DNA of 64,000 bases from Schistocephalus solidus (taxonomy: Eukaryota; Platyhelminthes; Cestoda; Diphyllobothriidea; Diphyllobothriidae): the NCBI GenBank assembly GCA_017591395.1, contig WEDG01002931.1, forward strand, positions 1 through 64,000. The letters run 5' to 3'. Position numbers and translations under genes: made by a program. A model generated the notes under the pieces. That model saw only the letters and a program-made list of their open reading frames with translations. It was not told the origin of the DNA and made no database searches. Of the stretch, positions 46,585 to 59,862 are shown piece after piece; the stretch's first letter is position 1, and each line of letters starts with the position of its first letter.

Positions 46585-46730
46585 TCAATGGTAGTATATT
46601 ACACTCAATGACCAATGTTTGCGGGTTTGAATCTCGAGTGATCCACACCTTTTATTGGATATGACTGGCTGATTACCGCTAATAAGTCAGAACTGGCCAT
46701 TCCGATCTCCCTTGTCTTTGTAGGTTCCGC
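46585..46730 (+). repeat. SINE-B copy, diverged
   Basis: A head with ATCAATGGTAGTATATTACA and B-box-like GGGTTTGAATCTCGAG is followed by GGATATGACTGGCTGATTAC and the tail GGCCATTCCGATCTCCCTTG. Same order as other plus-strand SINE-B copies. Confidence 0.7.
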
Positions 46731-47286
46731 CTAAGACATATATATATGTATACCCTAACCACCTTAAACGAGGACGTTGCCACAGGAAGAATAAATACTT
46801 GTTTACAAGAAATTTTGCAACTGGAGACATAATCAGGCAACAAACCCGGACAAAAGGATCCCAAGAAGCAAAAATGAATATATCTGGAGTTATTTTGGGA
46901 CAACCGTTCGACCATTCGGTGGCTTCTACTTCAGGCCACAAAAGAGACTGCAATTCCTGTGTAGTCACTATATAGCCCATTCCGGCAGCACTGACCGTAC
47001 AGCGAGTTTTTGGCCTGAGGTTGACTGTATTCATTGGATCCTCCATGTAAAAAATATTATTGTATACCCTCTTTCCCTGAACTTGTCTATCGGCTCGGTT
47101 TTCCAGGTAAGATATGCATACTTCGACATTGTATGGTGAAACAAACATAAATTTCTTTCGCGAAAACAAATCCCTGCAGTTTTGTTTGGTACAACTACTG
47201 GAGTACATTAACACCATACTGCTCCCTCTTTGTGCAATTTTTCTCCTCTTGTAGCATCTAGGAGGGTGAACCGATTCACTTCCCAC
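46687..47286 (-). CDS. Orphan 199-codon open frame, function unknown
   Basis: Longest single-exon frame outside the transposons with no family assignment. It starts MGSESVHPPRCYKRRKIAQ, is Cys-rich and has no clear signal peptide. The last residues lie in the SINE-B tail, so the true end, if this is coding, would be upstream by splicing. No splice partners, conserved domain or repeat copy in this window. It may be chance, an exon of an unrecognised gene, or part of an unknown transposon. Confidence 0.2.
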   Translation of the reverse strand: MGSESVHPPRCYKRRKIAQRGSSMVLMYSSSCTKQNCRDLFSRKKFMFVSPYNVEVCISYLENRADRQVQGKRVYNNIFYMEDPMNTVNLRPKTRCTVSAAGMGYIVTTQELQSLLWPEVEATEWSNGCPKITPDIFIFASWDPFVRVCCLIMSPVAKFLVNKYLFFLWQRPRLRWLGYTYIYVLGGTYKDKGDRNGQF

Positions 47287-47289
47287 CCG

Positions 47290-50200
47290 AAGTAGACTTC
47301 TCTTATTTGATCTGCTTAGGTTTTGGAACCCATGAAAAAGGTCGTCTTATTGTCTTTATTTTAAGCAAGGAAATACTGCGCACTAACCGCTAAGTATTAA
47401 GGTTACCGTTCTGCTCTTCGTGTTGTTGTTGATTGTGTGGAGCTAAAAACGTTATTGCAACGGATGTAAGCAAAAGGTGACGTCCAACAGGAAATACTGT
47501 TCTAGGAGGACCTTCCTATGGGACGCCGAAACGATGCAAGGAGTAGTAGGAGACAATATTAAATCAAACGCTCCACGAGTATCAAGGGGGGAAGGGGAGG
47601 GAGACGGAGCGTTCGACGTAGTCATCCGGTTATTGGCTAGCACTTGCGCTCTCTTTCTGTGTTCTTAAATATAACGGTAGTGGAAAGGGTTTACGGTAGT
47701 TTTTTGCTTGTTGGTCAGTACCCAACGGCCACTAATGCGTTTTCGTGTGCAGATGAAGTGTGTCTCGTGGGCATCACCGTCTGAAGGGTAATAGGCGGTT
47801 GAAAAGTATCGCTAGCACCTTGACACCCTTCCTGAAGACTCAGAGCCGGAGGAAAGTGGCGCAGACTGTAACATTTCTGCGAACCTTACAGCCGTTGAGG
47901 AAAGCAGGTGGATTGTGCCTTATTGCGATGAAGTGCTACTTTGTAAATTGACTTCATTCATGCCCCGTCGGGTACTTAAATACTGTATTGAGCTGAAAAA
48001 GTCTGAGATTCATTGTGTTATCTAGCAAAAATATGGCAAAAGTCTCGTTTTACTGTACTTACTACGCTTCGTGAATTTGTTCCTATATATGGGCTGGTTT
48101 CCATGGCTCTCCGTCAGTTAGGCTAACCATGAGGAATTATCGAAATAGCGAAGATAGAATGAGCTACTACCAGCAACACCCGTGCGTTTACTGGAAACTT
48201 GAAACATTGAAAACCACAAACGGATCACAGTAGACCCTGCGATAAGTTGTGATGGAGTGAACTTGTTTGCTTCCCTGTTATTTTGCTTGAAGAACTTTCA
48301 TGAACTTAAAGCACTTTTGATGGGGCGTTACAACCTATCAACCCTAGAAACATAATCGACCGAACTTAAAAAATGCAATGTAGTTTAAAGCCCCATCCGA
48401 ATAATTCAAATAAGGTTTAACATTAATTACTAAACGGAGTGTGTAAAATGCAAAGATGAGAATAAATTACTTACAGATGCAAACGATTGCATAAGTTCTA
48501 TTCAGAAAGCTCAAATATGAGTCCTATCAGTGTCGCTCCTGTGAGCATCCCTAATGTAGAACCCTGGTTTTACGAAACCAGTACCAACACTTTCACCTTA
48601 CTGGGCTACCAGTCAGTACCCAGGACGGCAAAAAATCTCGACCACGCGCTAGTCATGAGTGCTCAGGGGCATGCGCAGCATAGTCGGTGGCTTCACTCGT
48701 AGGCCTGCGGTCGAATGTCGAGCATAGCACACACTGTGAAGTATATCACTAGGACCAGCTTTAGCCATATTACGTCGGCAGAATCGTTAAGCACTTCATC
48801 AGGCACACATGTATAGATAGCAGGAGAGAATAAGTTTATAATGTAAGGGATCTATGTTAACAGTAACAAATTGTAGATAATAAAAGAGACGTATAAAGAC
48901 ACAAGCGAATACTGGGGACCTGTACAATCGATCCGTTTTGAGTGGGAGATTGTCACGAATGATCAGTTAGATACCGGTGGGGAGTGCAGCGCTATTGGCA
49001 AATGCGGGTGAGGGTCGTGGAGATGCAGACGGTCAGGGGCTTGCGAGACGGTACGATGGCGGTAACAAGGGGAGATATCAGCGTTAGAGAGAGAAGGAAC
49101 ACTGGCCATCTTCACAGACCATCGATCATACCATTCCCATCGGGGATTCGCGCGAAAACTGTTCCCGGTCCATTAAAACAATTTTGTCGCAACTGTGGTC
49201 CATTACACGGTCAAGCGCCCTCTCAACTGCTCGCTTGGGCAGCAGCCATCAAAGACCGCATGTCCTATCGGCGTCGTAGGCTTTGCCCCAAACTTTTGCT
49301 GCAGTGAAGTGTCACACGTTTTTTTCCCCGAAACGAATTGTAATTTCGAGCCAAAGCGGAGTCGAGGTTTTCATACAAATTTAGCATGCAAGTAGCGCAG
49401 TGAGTCACTACACCTATTCCTATGTCAAATATAACAACGGTCAACCACCTGCTTGGTGAGGGGTGTTGGATAGGGAAATGCCCCTTTGACAGCAAATATT
49501 TAAAATCGTCAAACTTGTAGGTAGGTCTAAATTTCCAGCCTTTGGTTGATTATGAAATAAATATAAAATACACACCCGAATTTAAATAGAAATACGGAGG
49601 GAATCTGACATGCCTCAGAAGTCTTGTGAATGAAATGTATAGCAAGGAAAAGCATCCACCTATCGAGGATGTTATATATCCTCTTTTCAAAGTTGTAGAA
49701 TCATGAAGCTGGCAATATTTTAGATGACAAAAATCCTTACAAAATGAAGTATCTCATCCTCCAACTTGGTGCCTAGAACTGGTGTTGCAAAAAAGTCAAT
49801 GGGGAAAATGAAGTTTCTGATCCTTTTCTGCTGAAGTTCTGTGAGCATAGATGGCTATAGAGGGATTCAAATCGTAATGGTAAAACAAAATTACCTTCCA
49901 ATGCAAGGTTAAAATATATCTTCTTTTTGCGGGCTTTGTTAACCTATCGCATTTGTTGTAAAAATTTATCAAAGAAAAGAGTAACTCTAGTATTGGCAGT
50001 TTCTGTCCTACCGTCGGTTAAACAACAGCTTTTGTTTTTGACGCGTTTGCGCTTTCAAGAGAAACTCTGAATCTCAAGAATGCACAAGTTAGCGATTTCT
50101 TTAAGAGAACAGTCCGTATAGGAGCCCATTCCTGTTAAAATTCCCCCGAAGCTTTCCTCGCAGTTATCGATTATGGGAAGTGTAGACGGACTTCAAGGAT

Positions 50201-50292
50201 TGATATGTGAGCTCAGCTAGAACTCCACGAGTGTCAAAACTCCCTAATGCCATTGTTTGACATAACGCGCTCTACCAAATAGCCCGTAGGAG
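47290..50292. other. Unassigned intergenic region
   Basis: About 3 kb. A GC-richer part at 48980-49320 has a 107-codon frame containing FCRNCGPLHGQ, which is too weak to call a zinc knuckle. No gene supported. Confidence 0.4.
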
Positions 50293-50366
50293 ACATCGGA
50301 TGTATAGCCTTTACAAAACGAAAGAAAATTGCATGAAAATCTAACAATTAATGTCCAAAATTTGGC
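50293..50366 (+). repeat. Exact 74-bp direct repeat, copy 1
   Basis: Runs from ACATCGGATGTATAGCC to CCAAAATTTGGC and is identical base for base to 51206-51279, 913 bases downstream. Neither copy is a recognised repeat. Confidence 0.9.
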
Positions 50367-50947
50367 ATGAATGAAGTTTGCAACGATATTGAAAGGAGTG
50401 GGGAAAATCAACGGTTAGATGTGCTTGAAATGGACGGCTGAAGCCTGACGAGGAAAGATTTGGACCAAAGTAAATAATCTATCGCTCTCCACTTCAAATA
50501 GACCCGTAGCCAGCTATTTTCAAAGGTTTTGCTTTTGTGTAAGGGTCCTGTTGACTTATACGATTTTATTTCATTCAAAGAGCCATCTTTAGTGGTACAT
50601 TAACTAGGAAGTTAGTGATAGAGTTCGAAGCATTTGAGTTCTAGTCTGTAATTTTTTTCGTTCGTTTCAGTGGCAAGTAGCTGATTAGGTTCACTGGACG
50701 AAAATTATTTTAAGGGTTGTATTTAGAAGCCGACGAAAGGCTGGGGTATGCGGTTACCAAAGGCACCATGTGATTAAATGGCAGGTCCTCCTAGAGGACC
50801 AACATGACACGGACAATGCTGTTAGTAGGTAGGTTTTTTTTCATAATATCAACTATTGGGAACGGGGAACATGCAAAGCAGAAACACGTAAATCACCAGT
50901 AAGAGTCAAATAAACTCACCTCAGGATATTTACCGAACGCTTTAGTT

Positions 50948-51435
50948 CTAGTCAGCTGAACGAATACTAGTTACTACCCTAAAACTGGCTTTCAGTGCGG
51001 GCCTGCTGTTGTGTAGGCCATATATATATTCGGATTGTGAGCCTAATCCCTTGGACAGAGAATTGGCAATAGGACTGCTGAACGTATTCTATCATCTTAA
51101 CAACTAGATAAGGAGAGGAGCTCACACTGTCAGAAAAAGTTTGCTATTAATTTTTTTAAATTGAATATTCATCCTCTCAGATTTGCAAAGCTAAGACCTA
51201 AGCTAACATCGGATGTATAGCCTTTACAAAACGAAAGAAAATTGCATGAAAATCTAACAATTAATGTCCAAAATTTGGCCTGTTAAGATGATAGAATTCG
51301 TTCAGCAGTCCTATTGGCAATTCTCTGTCCAAGGGATTAGGCTCACAATCCGAATATATATATGGCCTACACAACAGCAGGCCCGCACTGAAAGCCAGTT
51401 TTAGGGTAGTAACTAGTATTCGTTCAGCTGACTAG
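50948..51435. repeat. Foldback: ~155-bp inverted repeat with 179-bp spacer
   Basis: Arm 1 is 50948-51101 (from CTAGTCAGCTGAACG to CATCTTAACA); arm 2 is 51281-51435, its reverse complement with only two or three mismatches. The spacer contains the second copy of the 74-bp direct repeat (51206-51279), which stops one base before arm 2. No coding capacity and no tRNA-like promoter. Confidence 0.9.
51206..51279 (+). repeat. Exact 74-bp direct repeat, copy 2
   Basis: Identical to 50293-50366 and directly abutting the second arm of the foldback, so duplication and inversion share a breakpoint. Confidence 0.9.
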
Positions 51436-51439
51436 AGCG

Positions 51440-54400
51440 GGTTATTTCTAGTTCTCAGGGGTGGATAGGGTATTAGAAAGACACTCCAGTTATTCACTTC
51501 GGCATCATCAGATTGGCCATTTGTTAGCTGAAACCAACCACTCTTTGGCAACGAGTAACGTTTTTTGTTGTATAATATTCTTAAATAAAGTTCACGATCG
51601 TTTTCGAGGGGTTTGTTACCTGACTCCCTCCACACAATAGTCCTCGCGCACTTTTATCCGCCACCATAAATACGCTCGTTACTTTTCCTTAGAGAATGCC
51701 AAAGAGCCTGTTTTACTTAGTGCTGGTTTGGCTGAACACCGCGCTTAGCCAATCACGAGCTGTAAATGAATGCACCGATGTCAGCCCGTCATGTAAGGTG
51801 TGAAGTGGGGTACAGTCGCAACCGTAGGTGTCATTTTTTGCACCAACAGGGGGCGAGTTTAACTATGTGTTTATCCAGCGTCAAAAACTTGTCTACTAAG
51901 CATGATTTTTAGGACTTATGCCAGTCAATATTGCAAGCACTGTAATAGTCAGCTGTTACGTTTTGTTTGTTTTTTTTCATTTGGCGCTGCTTGACGCATA
52001 ACGGCCGCGAAATCTCATCTGTATATACAAGGAAAGATCATGGGGGTTGTTTGTTCTGTTCGTCCCAGATAAGATACGAAGACACTGAGGGTACAGGGCG
52101 TTTGTAATACAACTTTCAATTTGTGTGTTCGATACGCAGTGGCCTCGTTTTGAAACTAAGGAGCCTCTCTGGTTGAATTTCTATGATATGGACAGAAAGA
52201 GGACAAATTTAAGCCCCATTTTCATGGAAAAATTCACATTTTGCACCGGATGTGTAGGCTTTGTTTAATATGCATGTAAATTAATTATTAACTTATCTAT
52301 GAATGTCTCTGATGGTGGGGTTCGAAATAGAATCTGAAAATTCAGACCAGTACATTCTTGTCCAAGCGTTCGCATCTTCTTATAAAATTAATTTTACAAC
52401 TTTTGTATATAGGCATACGGGATCTCTGAAATAACCTGTTGTTTTTGAACTTCTTAAGAAAGCTGAGTTTGCCTCACTGCTCAATATCCTATTTTAAATT
52501 ATAACTAGCTTCTTGATAGTGGTTTGAATCATACCATGGGATCTGTATTCTCTCTGTCTCTTTTCTTCTGTTCCTTCCCAATAATACGATTATAAACCTC
52601 AAGTTTTGGTAAAAGCGCGCACCGAAACAATGTTATATGGTGTGAACGCATGAACCTCTTGTCCAAAGTATGAAGATGCTGGAGACCCTTTCCATAAGAA
52701 ACAAGCTCTATCCAAACCGCACGTGGAAAAAATTCGCTATATAAACTCATGGCGGTCATATCAAGTTAATGGCTGTAGCGCTAAGTTCCTTCCCTCATTT
52801 CCATCAGTAGTGATTATGACATTTTGTGTACGCAGTCAGGCTGAAAGATGTTGAACAAACGTAATACTCAGGTCCCAAATAAAACGCATAAAATTACGAA
52901 AGAGCAAAATAAAATTCTTCTGACGGTTCGTGCTCATAATTTGCTCACCAGTAAGTGTGAATTCAACAATATATTTAGAGTTGTTTTTTAATTTGCTCAG
53001 AAATTAATCGCTAACTTGAAGTCTATTTAAAGGCTTATAGGCGTAAACTGAAATTTAATATTAATATTTAGGCTGACTTTTCTCAACCACAGCGAGACAA
53101 CCGCGTTATATTAATTAAACTACTGATAGGCAGTCAGTAGTCTATTTAGGGGTTACAGGTGGAACCATATTCACAGCACAGGTACTATCTAAAAGGCTTT
53201 CAACTAGTACCTGTGCTATGAATAGGTCAGACATGACCTTTTTTATAGGATAAACTGATGAAAACATCAGATTGCCTAAACCACCTAATAATTAAAAATG
53301 ATTTCTCCTAAAACAGTCGGACAGACAGTTATATCTGTCCCCCGGTCATGTGATGTTTCTGCATAGTTCTGTAAACTGCTGCACTTTATAATGTTTGCAT
53401 TTATATAAAATTTTCTACAGCGCTGCAGTTGTTTACCGATACCCGATACTTTCTTTAATTTGGGATTTAATGGGTAGGTCACTTTGGCGTTATTAAAAAA
53501 GACCGTTCGGCAATTAGACATTTCCTTTACTTCCACCCAGCAGCCTGTTAGTTATAAGACATTTTGAATTTTTAAAAAAACTAGGAAATCTATTGTTTTC
53601 GGAGCAGTAATTAACCTAATGAGGCGGCATTTTGTTCATTTAAGACCCTAAAAAGGAGTACTTTGCTCGTTGACAAATGTCATCGTTTCCTCTCCGATTG
53701 ACTTAATTTAAAAAGAAAATTATTTTTGCAGATGAGCTGCAAGTAGTCATTTTCATTTTCAACCTGAGAATGATTACTGCTCAGACAATATTTAGGCCTT
53801 GGCTGAATGTAAAATGGCCCACAATGCATGAAAATTATTTGGGCCTGCTCCTGAATTTTTCTTAAATGCAACTGGAAAAGCCAAATTTTTCGTAGGCGGA
53901 TATGAAAACGTTTCTCCTCTTTCTTTATACTCCTGAACCTAGCGCTTTTCAAAACAATCTACCAGGCTGATAGTTAAAAGACCTCTCTTGCCGAGGACAT
54001 ACCGCGTCTGGCGACAATCATGAAATGTGCCTAATTTACGAACTAGCTTTAATCGCTTGGAAACTGGTCTAAGTGCATCTACCAAAACTCTTAAAACATA
54101 CTGAACGACCTTAAGCACGATAAAGACACAAAAGAAATATGAAAGATAAAATCACCTTGTTAATAAATAAAAAAATTTAACCAAGGCGAAAATTCTAAAA
54201 AAACGTGAAAATCGTATTTGATGAGAAAACTTACATTTCGGAATTCAAGAACGCTTACCCATGCAAATAACCGAGTAACTAAATCGCAAACTTTGAAATA
54301 ATTTATCAATATTCCTGTAGAGCATTTTTAAATAAGTTATCCTCCAGGTAGTTTAATGAAGTATGAAGATGAGTCAAGTCTCTCCAGTTCAAGCGTAGAG

Positions 54401-56050
54401 TACAAAACGTTTTCTTGAGAGTTTGTTGTATTTTTTCCGTTTTTGCATTGATGAGATGCGACTGACTAATACAAAGAGAATTGCGACTAATTTTGTCAAT
54501 AGGGTTGTCCCAGAAATAAATGTTTCAATTAGGTTATATTGTGTCAGGCCAATCAATGACAAAGAAATTTGAAAAGAATTTGCGGATGTAATCGCAAGCA
54601 TATCTTGTAGAGTAGATCAGGGGAAAGTTTCATGCATACTGCTTGTTAGCCCATTAAATTGCACACAAAATTCATTAAATGCCTGGCTTCCTAAAAACAA
54701 AGAGATTGTTCACATCTTCATTTACTTGGTTTAATCGAAATCAAAAGTCTATTTTAAAGTGCGGCAATATTTCTTTGGTAAAACTCTCCGGCTCAGATTA
54801 CTCTTATCTGGTAGGAAAACGTGCAACGATGCGCAAACTTAGTCTAGAAAAGATATTAACATAGAGAATTGCCGGTATATAAGGTCACGTTTATTTTAGT
54901 TCGATTTGGTAAATCTACCGGTTGAAAAATTACTTCAAAATATAATATTCGTGAAAAGGAACCATTTTCAGAAGAGGCTAGGCGAATTCTAAACTGTACA
55001 GTGCTTTATATGCCCCAGACGGGTCCTCTAGCTTCCAATTTTTACATTTTGCTAGGGAAATTACCTATTGTAAATGGCTTATCGGAATTCTATACTACGC
55101 TAACATCGTCTATTTGTCTACATAGACTCGTCTGCAAACTTCCTATGAATAAGACCGCTATGCCATCTCGACCCTCGAGCAAGCTGAGAAAACATCTGTG
55201 AAAATCGCCCTTTTCAAAAAAACTAGTACATTATTAGCTGGCTAGTTCCACTGTTTAAGTAATACCCCAACGGTAACATGTTTGCCAAACTCTGAAATTA
55301 CAAGTCTGAGCCTTGGACTGTGGCAATGGCCTCCTCGTGGTGACAGAATTTGCTTAGATACATCATAAAATCGCCCTTTCTTTCTCGCAAAAAGGCGCTA
55401 AGACACGACTGAATGCAAATTCTTGTCTTTACTCGTAGAAATGGCGAATCTTTGAGGCCTCACATTATGGTTAGCAGCTTGAGTTTCACCGGTGCACCAA
55501 CTGGCAGTATGGGTAAAAGCCAGTGTTTAAAAAAATAGAGTAATTGTGAAATCTTGCCATTGCGCAAAAGAGGAATGACTATTCAGTACCAATCGAAAGT
55601 TGGAACATTTTAAATCCATTCTTCCCTGGAGTTCAGGATTAACAGTAGAAATTTGTTGTGGAGAAGCGATTGAACAGTCAGCAAATAGTGGCTGCACGCC
55701 AATTTAAGGGGGTATGTTTGGGTTCTTCCCCGTTTTTAGTCACCTGCAGTTCTCCTAAGCAATTGGTAAGCGAAAGCAGAGCACAGGTACTCCTGCAAAA
55801 CAGGCAAGATGGTAACATAAAGCTAATCAGTAGAGCCGAGAAGCGAGGCAATTAAGGGGTCTGCGGAAGGCATTGAGAATATTTGCATTTCTGTCCTAAG
55901 TTTGTTTTATCCCTCCAGTGAGGCGCTAGAACAGACAGGTAATATGAAATATGCAAAGTAGGGGTGTGTTTAAACGGGCGGAAAACAGGAAATCCAAGGT
56001 TATTGTTTCAAGAAGGTTACAATGGTGTATACGATTTGTGGCGTGTGAAA
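51440..56050. other. Unassigned AT-rich intergenic region
   Basis: No recognisable gene. It contains a repeat-D-like segment near 52300-52400 and a small hairpin at 53169-53223. Frames are short and AT-biased. Confidence 0.4.
53169..53223. repeat. 18-bp inverted repeat (hairpin)
   Basis: ATTCACAGCACAGGTACT at the left pairs with AGTACCTGTGCTATGAAT at the right with one mismatch, loop about 18 bases. Could form a stable stem; it is not followed by a T run and has no known family. Confidence 0.7.
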
Positions 56051-56057
56051 ATAACCC

Positions 56058-56160
56058 GAACACTAACCTTAACCCTAAACCAACTCTAACTCTTTACATA
56101 TCTCTTTGATGTAACCCATTTCTAACCTTAAAATTAGCATTAACCTTGACCTAAACCATT
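56058..56160 (-). repeat. Degenerate telomere-like array, CCCTAA orientation
   Basis: CACTAACCTTAACCCTAAACC and further CTAACC, TAACCT and CTAAACC variants in about 100 bases. It is the complement of the array at 40.2 kb and strongly diverged. Confidence 0.6.
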
Positions 56161-56169
56161 TTATTAAGC

Positions 56170-59100
56170 TCATCCAGAAACGAAACTCTAGTATAACATA
56201 CCTACCTAAATCAAATAATCGGGCAGGCTGGGGTAATACAAAATTAAGGAATTACATAACAGAGCTTCGCTGAGTGGTTTTATTCCAGGTGGGTTGAGGC
56301 CTAATTTTCTAGCCCCGGCAATGACTTCACGCTTAACTGCTTTCGATTTTTGTCATTGTCATTTGTACTGGTTTTTCCCATACTGACTCATTAAGGCTAC
56401 ACCACTGCCAAACAACTTTCTATGCTGGGCTCTAGGGCCACCGGGATTGAGTCGTCTGTCGTTGGTGTGTACGGTATAAGTGTAAGCCATCCACACGGTT
56501 ACCGTTAATATGCCCTTGGGCCAGCAGTTAAGTCGCCAAGCCCCAACAAGTTTTGCTACTGCTTTAAGCCTAAAAAGAAGTCATATGTTCACAGTAAGCA
56601 AGTTAAGCAGGGGTTTTGAACCTCGTCAACCGCTGCACACAGTCTCATCTCTATTCGACCTGAATTTGATCGGCTACTGGTGCCCGGCGGAAGACCGATG
56701 CTGGGAGATTCCCATTACTTTCCCCACCATACGCAAATTCAAGCGTTGAAAGGTGAGATTTGGGAGATTGGCAGCTGACGGAATAACTCGACCCTAACCA
56801 AGATCAATGATGGTCTCGATTGCGTGAGGGCCAAAACTCTCTTAAGGAAGCCTGACATTAAGTCACGAGGTCGTGCATGGCACGCGTAGATGGGCTGTAC
56901 ATATTTATCAGCCACCGTGCTTACACTCACATACGATCATTATAAATGTGTTTCAGCATTGAAAAGTGGGCGTGTTGCAGGAGAGAGGAAGGCGAATGAG
57001 GACCAAATCTGCTTTACTATAGGCAAATGCTAACGCCAGGCAATCCAGCGCTTGCGATGGATAAATAACCATTTATGCTGTCGGATTTTGGTTCCGTTCA
57101 AAAAACCACCCGTTCGAGCTCATGCCTCAGTACTCTTAAAGTTCGCAAGTAAAGAAGGACTGACCAAAAATAATATTTTCATCGCAGAACTTCAGTTAAA
57201 ATGGCTAATTCATAAGCTACTCTTATAGCCTTATTATTCCTGCGTAAAGTGTTTCTAAGCAATATGGTATGTTATTTTTCGCAGGTTGTGAGGGACAGCG
57301 GTAAACTCCCTCCAAAATATCTTACTCTGACCCTAAGTGCATCGTTTACTTATATAGCCTCAAACCTCCGATTGTGCGTTACGGGTGCGCTGCTCGATTT
57401 CCGTTGGCCTCATTCTATAACAAGTATACAAATTTCTTCGAGCACCCCCCTTGGCTAATTCACAGTTATTTACACATACCTCATCTCTCCTTTTACTGGC
57501 CTCTGGTCATCATGTACGTCTTTTTTTACTCTGTACGCCATTCGCGGCGTACTGTTGTGGGATTTATTTTTGAATTTTATGGGCCTTCCTGTTTACTGCC
57601 TGGTAAAAATACATTGTCTTCCTTTCCTGAAGATGATACGACCAGCGAACTTTTGCTGCATATCTACCGGGATGCTGAGACAGGACAGTTACGCCGACCC
57701 AAACACTAAATTCAGGGACATAGGCACTGGTGGAATGTTTCACACCCTCTCCAGCGTTTCTGCCGTAAAAATAACGCCACGTTTGCGCCTTTAAAAGAGC
57801 GCTTGAGCGCTATGGGACTTTTGGGGCGTACCTCACGAGGATGACTCATTCTTTGGCTGAATTCCTACTGTCTCCTATACCAGAAGGCAAGTGGGGAAAG
57901 CGGATGAGGAGACGATTTAGGATACAGAAAAACGACGATGATAATAATGGAAACAGAGGCGTGTACCCACGCCTTCATGGTACAGATTAGATGCTGGACA
58001 CAGGTTCCAGTCTCCCAGTAGCTCGGAGAGGATAGTATTCGCAGTAAAATTGCACCGTCGTTCGTTTGAGTCGTAAACACATACGATCAACCGGGTAAAG
58101 GATGCGATATGATGTGGGCGACAAAGCTCACGAAGCAGGGTTTAAAAATATAAAGGAAGGTTTACGCTAGCCATGAGTGCTTAAGTGGTTTTGTAATATT
58201 GATCAGTATGCGGTTATACCTCACGCTATTTGGTACTCGCTGGGATACGGACTTCTCCCAAGCATATTTCCTGGCATCCGCAAAAATAACACAGGTTAAA
58301 AAACGGTCGATCAGTGAGCACTTATCCAGTCATCCTTGCTGCCAACGTAAGTTTAATTGAGAAGAAGTAGATGCGATCGCTGGGATTGCATCTACTTCTT
58401 ATCAATTACTTCCTGGGACTCGCATTTTCGCTTGTATCGGCAAGTTTAATTGTATTTCATGGAAAAGAAGCAACTCAAAAGTAATTTCGTATGCACTTAA
58501 GTGTAGAAAACTAGATCTAAAAACTTTGCAATTGAATACCCGAAGTTTTTTGGTTATAAAAATTTACAGATTCTCGTATTATTTTAAGCAAACATGCTGT
58601 GTAAGTTTCATTTAAACAAAACCATATATTTGTTCCTATTATTTGGAAAAACACATTTCATTTAAAACACTCTTGCAATAAACGTGAAATCTTGTTGCCT
58701 ACTCTAGGAGCAGAATCAATGAGCGTGCAGATTCGAGAGAGAATCCGAAACGTCAGGACAATACACACTCTGTTCCAGTGATCGCATCTTCTTCTTTTGA
58801 ACTGCTTCCTAGAACTCGTCTGTTCGCTTCTATCAGAGAAAAATTCCCCTTTACGCAAAACTAATAAACACAGTCATGCATAAATTTTCCTTGCATTTTC
58901 CTCAGTACTAAATCATTTCCTTTATCCGGGAATCGAAAGGTAACGGCCAAATACACATTAAGGCAGGGGTTTTCTTAAATTTCCCCCGGAGTTGGGTTTG
59001 TTTTGGGAAAAGGGGATATTTACCATTCCTATTTTTTAGCGTAAGGACACCTGTATTAAGAAGGGGAAGTGCCTTTTCCATGTCATGCCGGGTGGGGAGG

Positions 59101-59850
59101 GTTGGCATGTAACCAAGTAGGACCCACATTACTTGTGCAGTGGGTTTTAACAAATCTGAATTTTGCAGCTGAATGAAGTCTTGCCTAAAAGCTAAAACAT
59201 TGGAGTATAGGATATACCTTGGATTTTATTGTCCGCTTTTTCCTATTGCATCCTCTTTTGAGTAACCTTTCCTAACCTAACGCAAATTTCCGAGCTGCTG
59301 TTCGTTCTATGTGACTACCATCGCTTATCGCCGCACTGTTGACCAGTCAGAACCAGCTGAAATTTCTTTGATGTCAACCCTACCATAACTACTTCTGCCT
59401 GCCGCTGCACCCTTCAGACCCACGAAGACTGTCTTTAGTTCTGTTATTTTCGGTGGCTAACAAAATTTATTTACAAAATATCAGTTAGGGCCGCGTTAGG
59501 CGGTAGAAAACTTTTAATATGGTGGGCAGCGCAGGCAGTTCAAAGGTCGACAGGGTAGATTCATTTGTACACGTGAGGGTGATGGCCACAGGTGCGGTCG
59601 TCTGTTTGACCTGTTTTGTCAACAGTGATTTACTGGCTTAGGACCAATCTCGCGATAGCGTGTTCGCGTGTGAGCTTCGATAGGGCATCAGTAAGGTGAC
59701 TAAGCGCGACGATCGTGGGACAAGTGGGTGGGCTTGCAAGCGGTGGTGCTTGTGAGTATGTAGTTTGTCGTATATGCACTGAACACGGGGGGCAAATCAG
59801 GGTACGGTAACCATTATTTGGGTTGAGCTCTCTTAACAAATGCCGAATAT
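56170..59850. other. Unassigned intergenic region
   Basis: No gene recognised; the longest frame (111 codons, 57374-57709) has no motif. It contains the 58.36 kb hairpin and two repeat-D-like segments (58385-58450 and 58725-58850) sharing GATxGCATCTxCTTCTT, CTTCCTxGxACTCG and TTCGCTTxTATC. Confidence 0.4.
58355..58407. repeat. 20-bp inverted repeat at a repeat-D segment
   Basis: AATTGAGAAGAAGTAGATGC pairs with GCATCTACTTCTTATCAATT, one mismatch, 13-base loop. The right arm continues into a segment similar to 58785-58850, so the left arm is an inverted fragment of the same family. Confidence 0.7.
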
Positions 59851-59862
59851 GGGGAAGCGTAT

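Noticed and set aside
48984..49307. A retrotransposon gag zinc knuckle (FCRNCGPLHGQ)
   Set aside because: Only two Cys in place; no CCHC spacing and no adjacent protease or RT.
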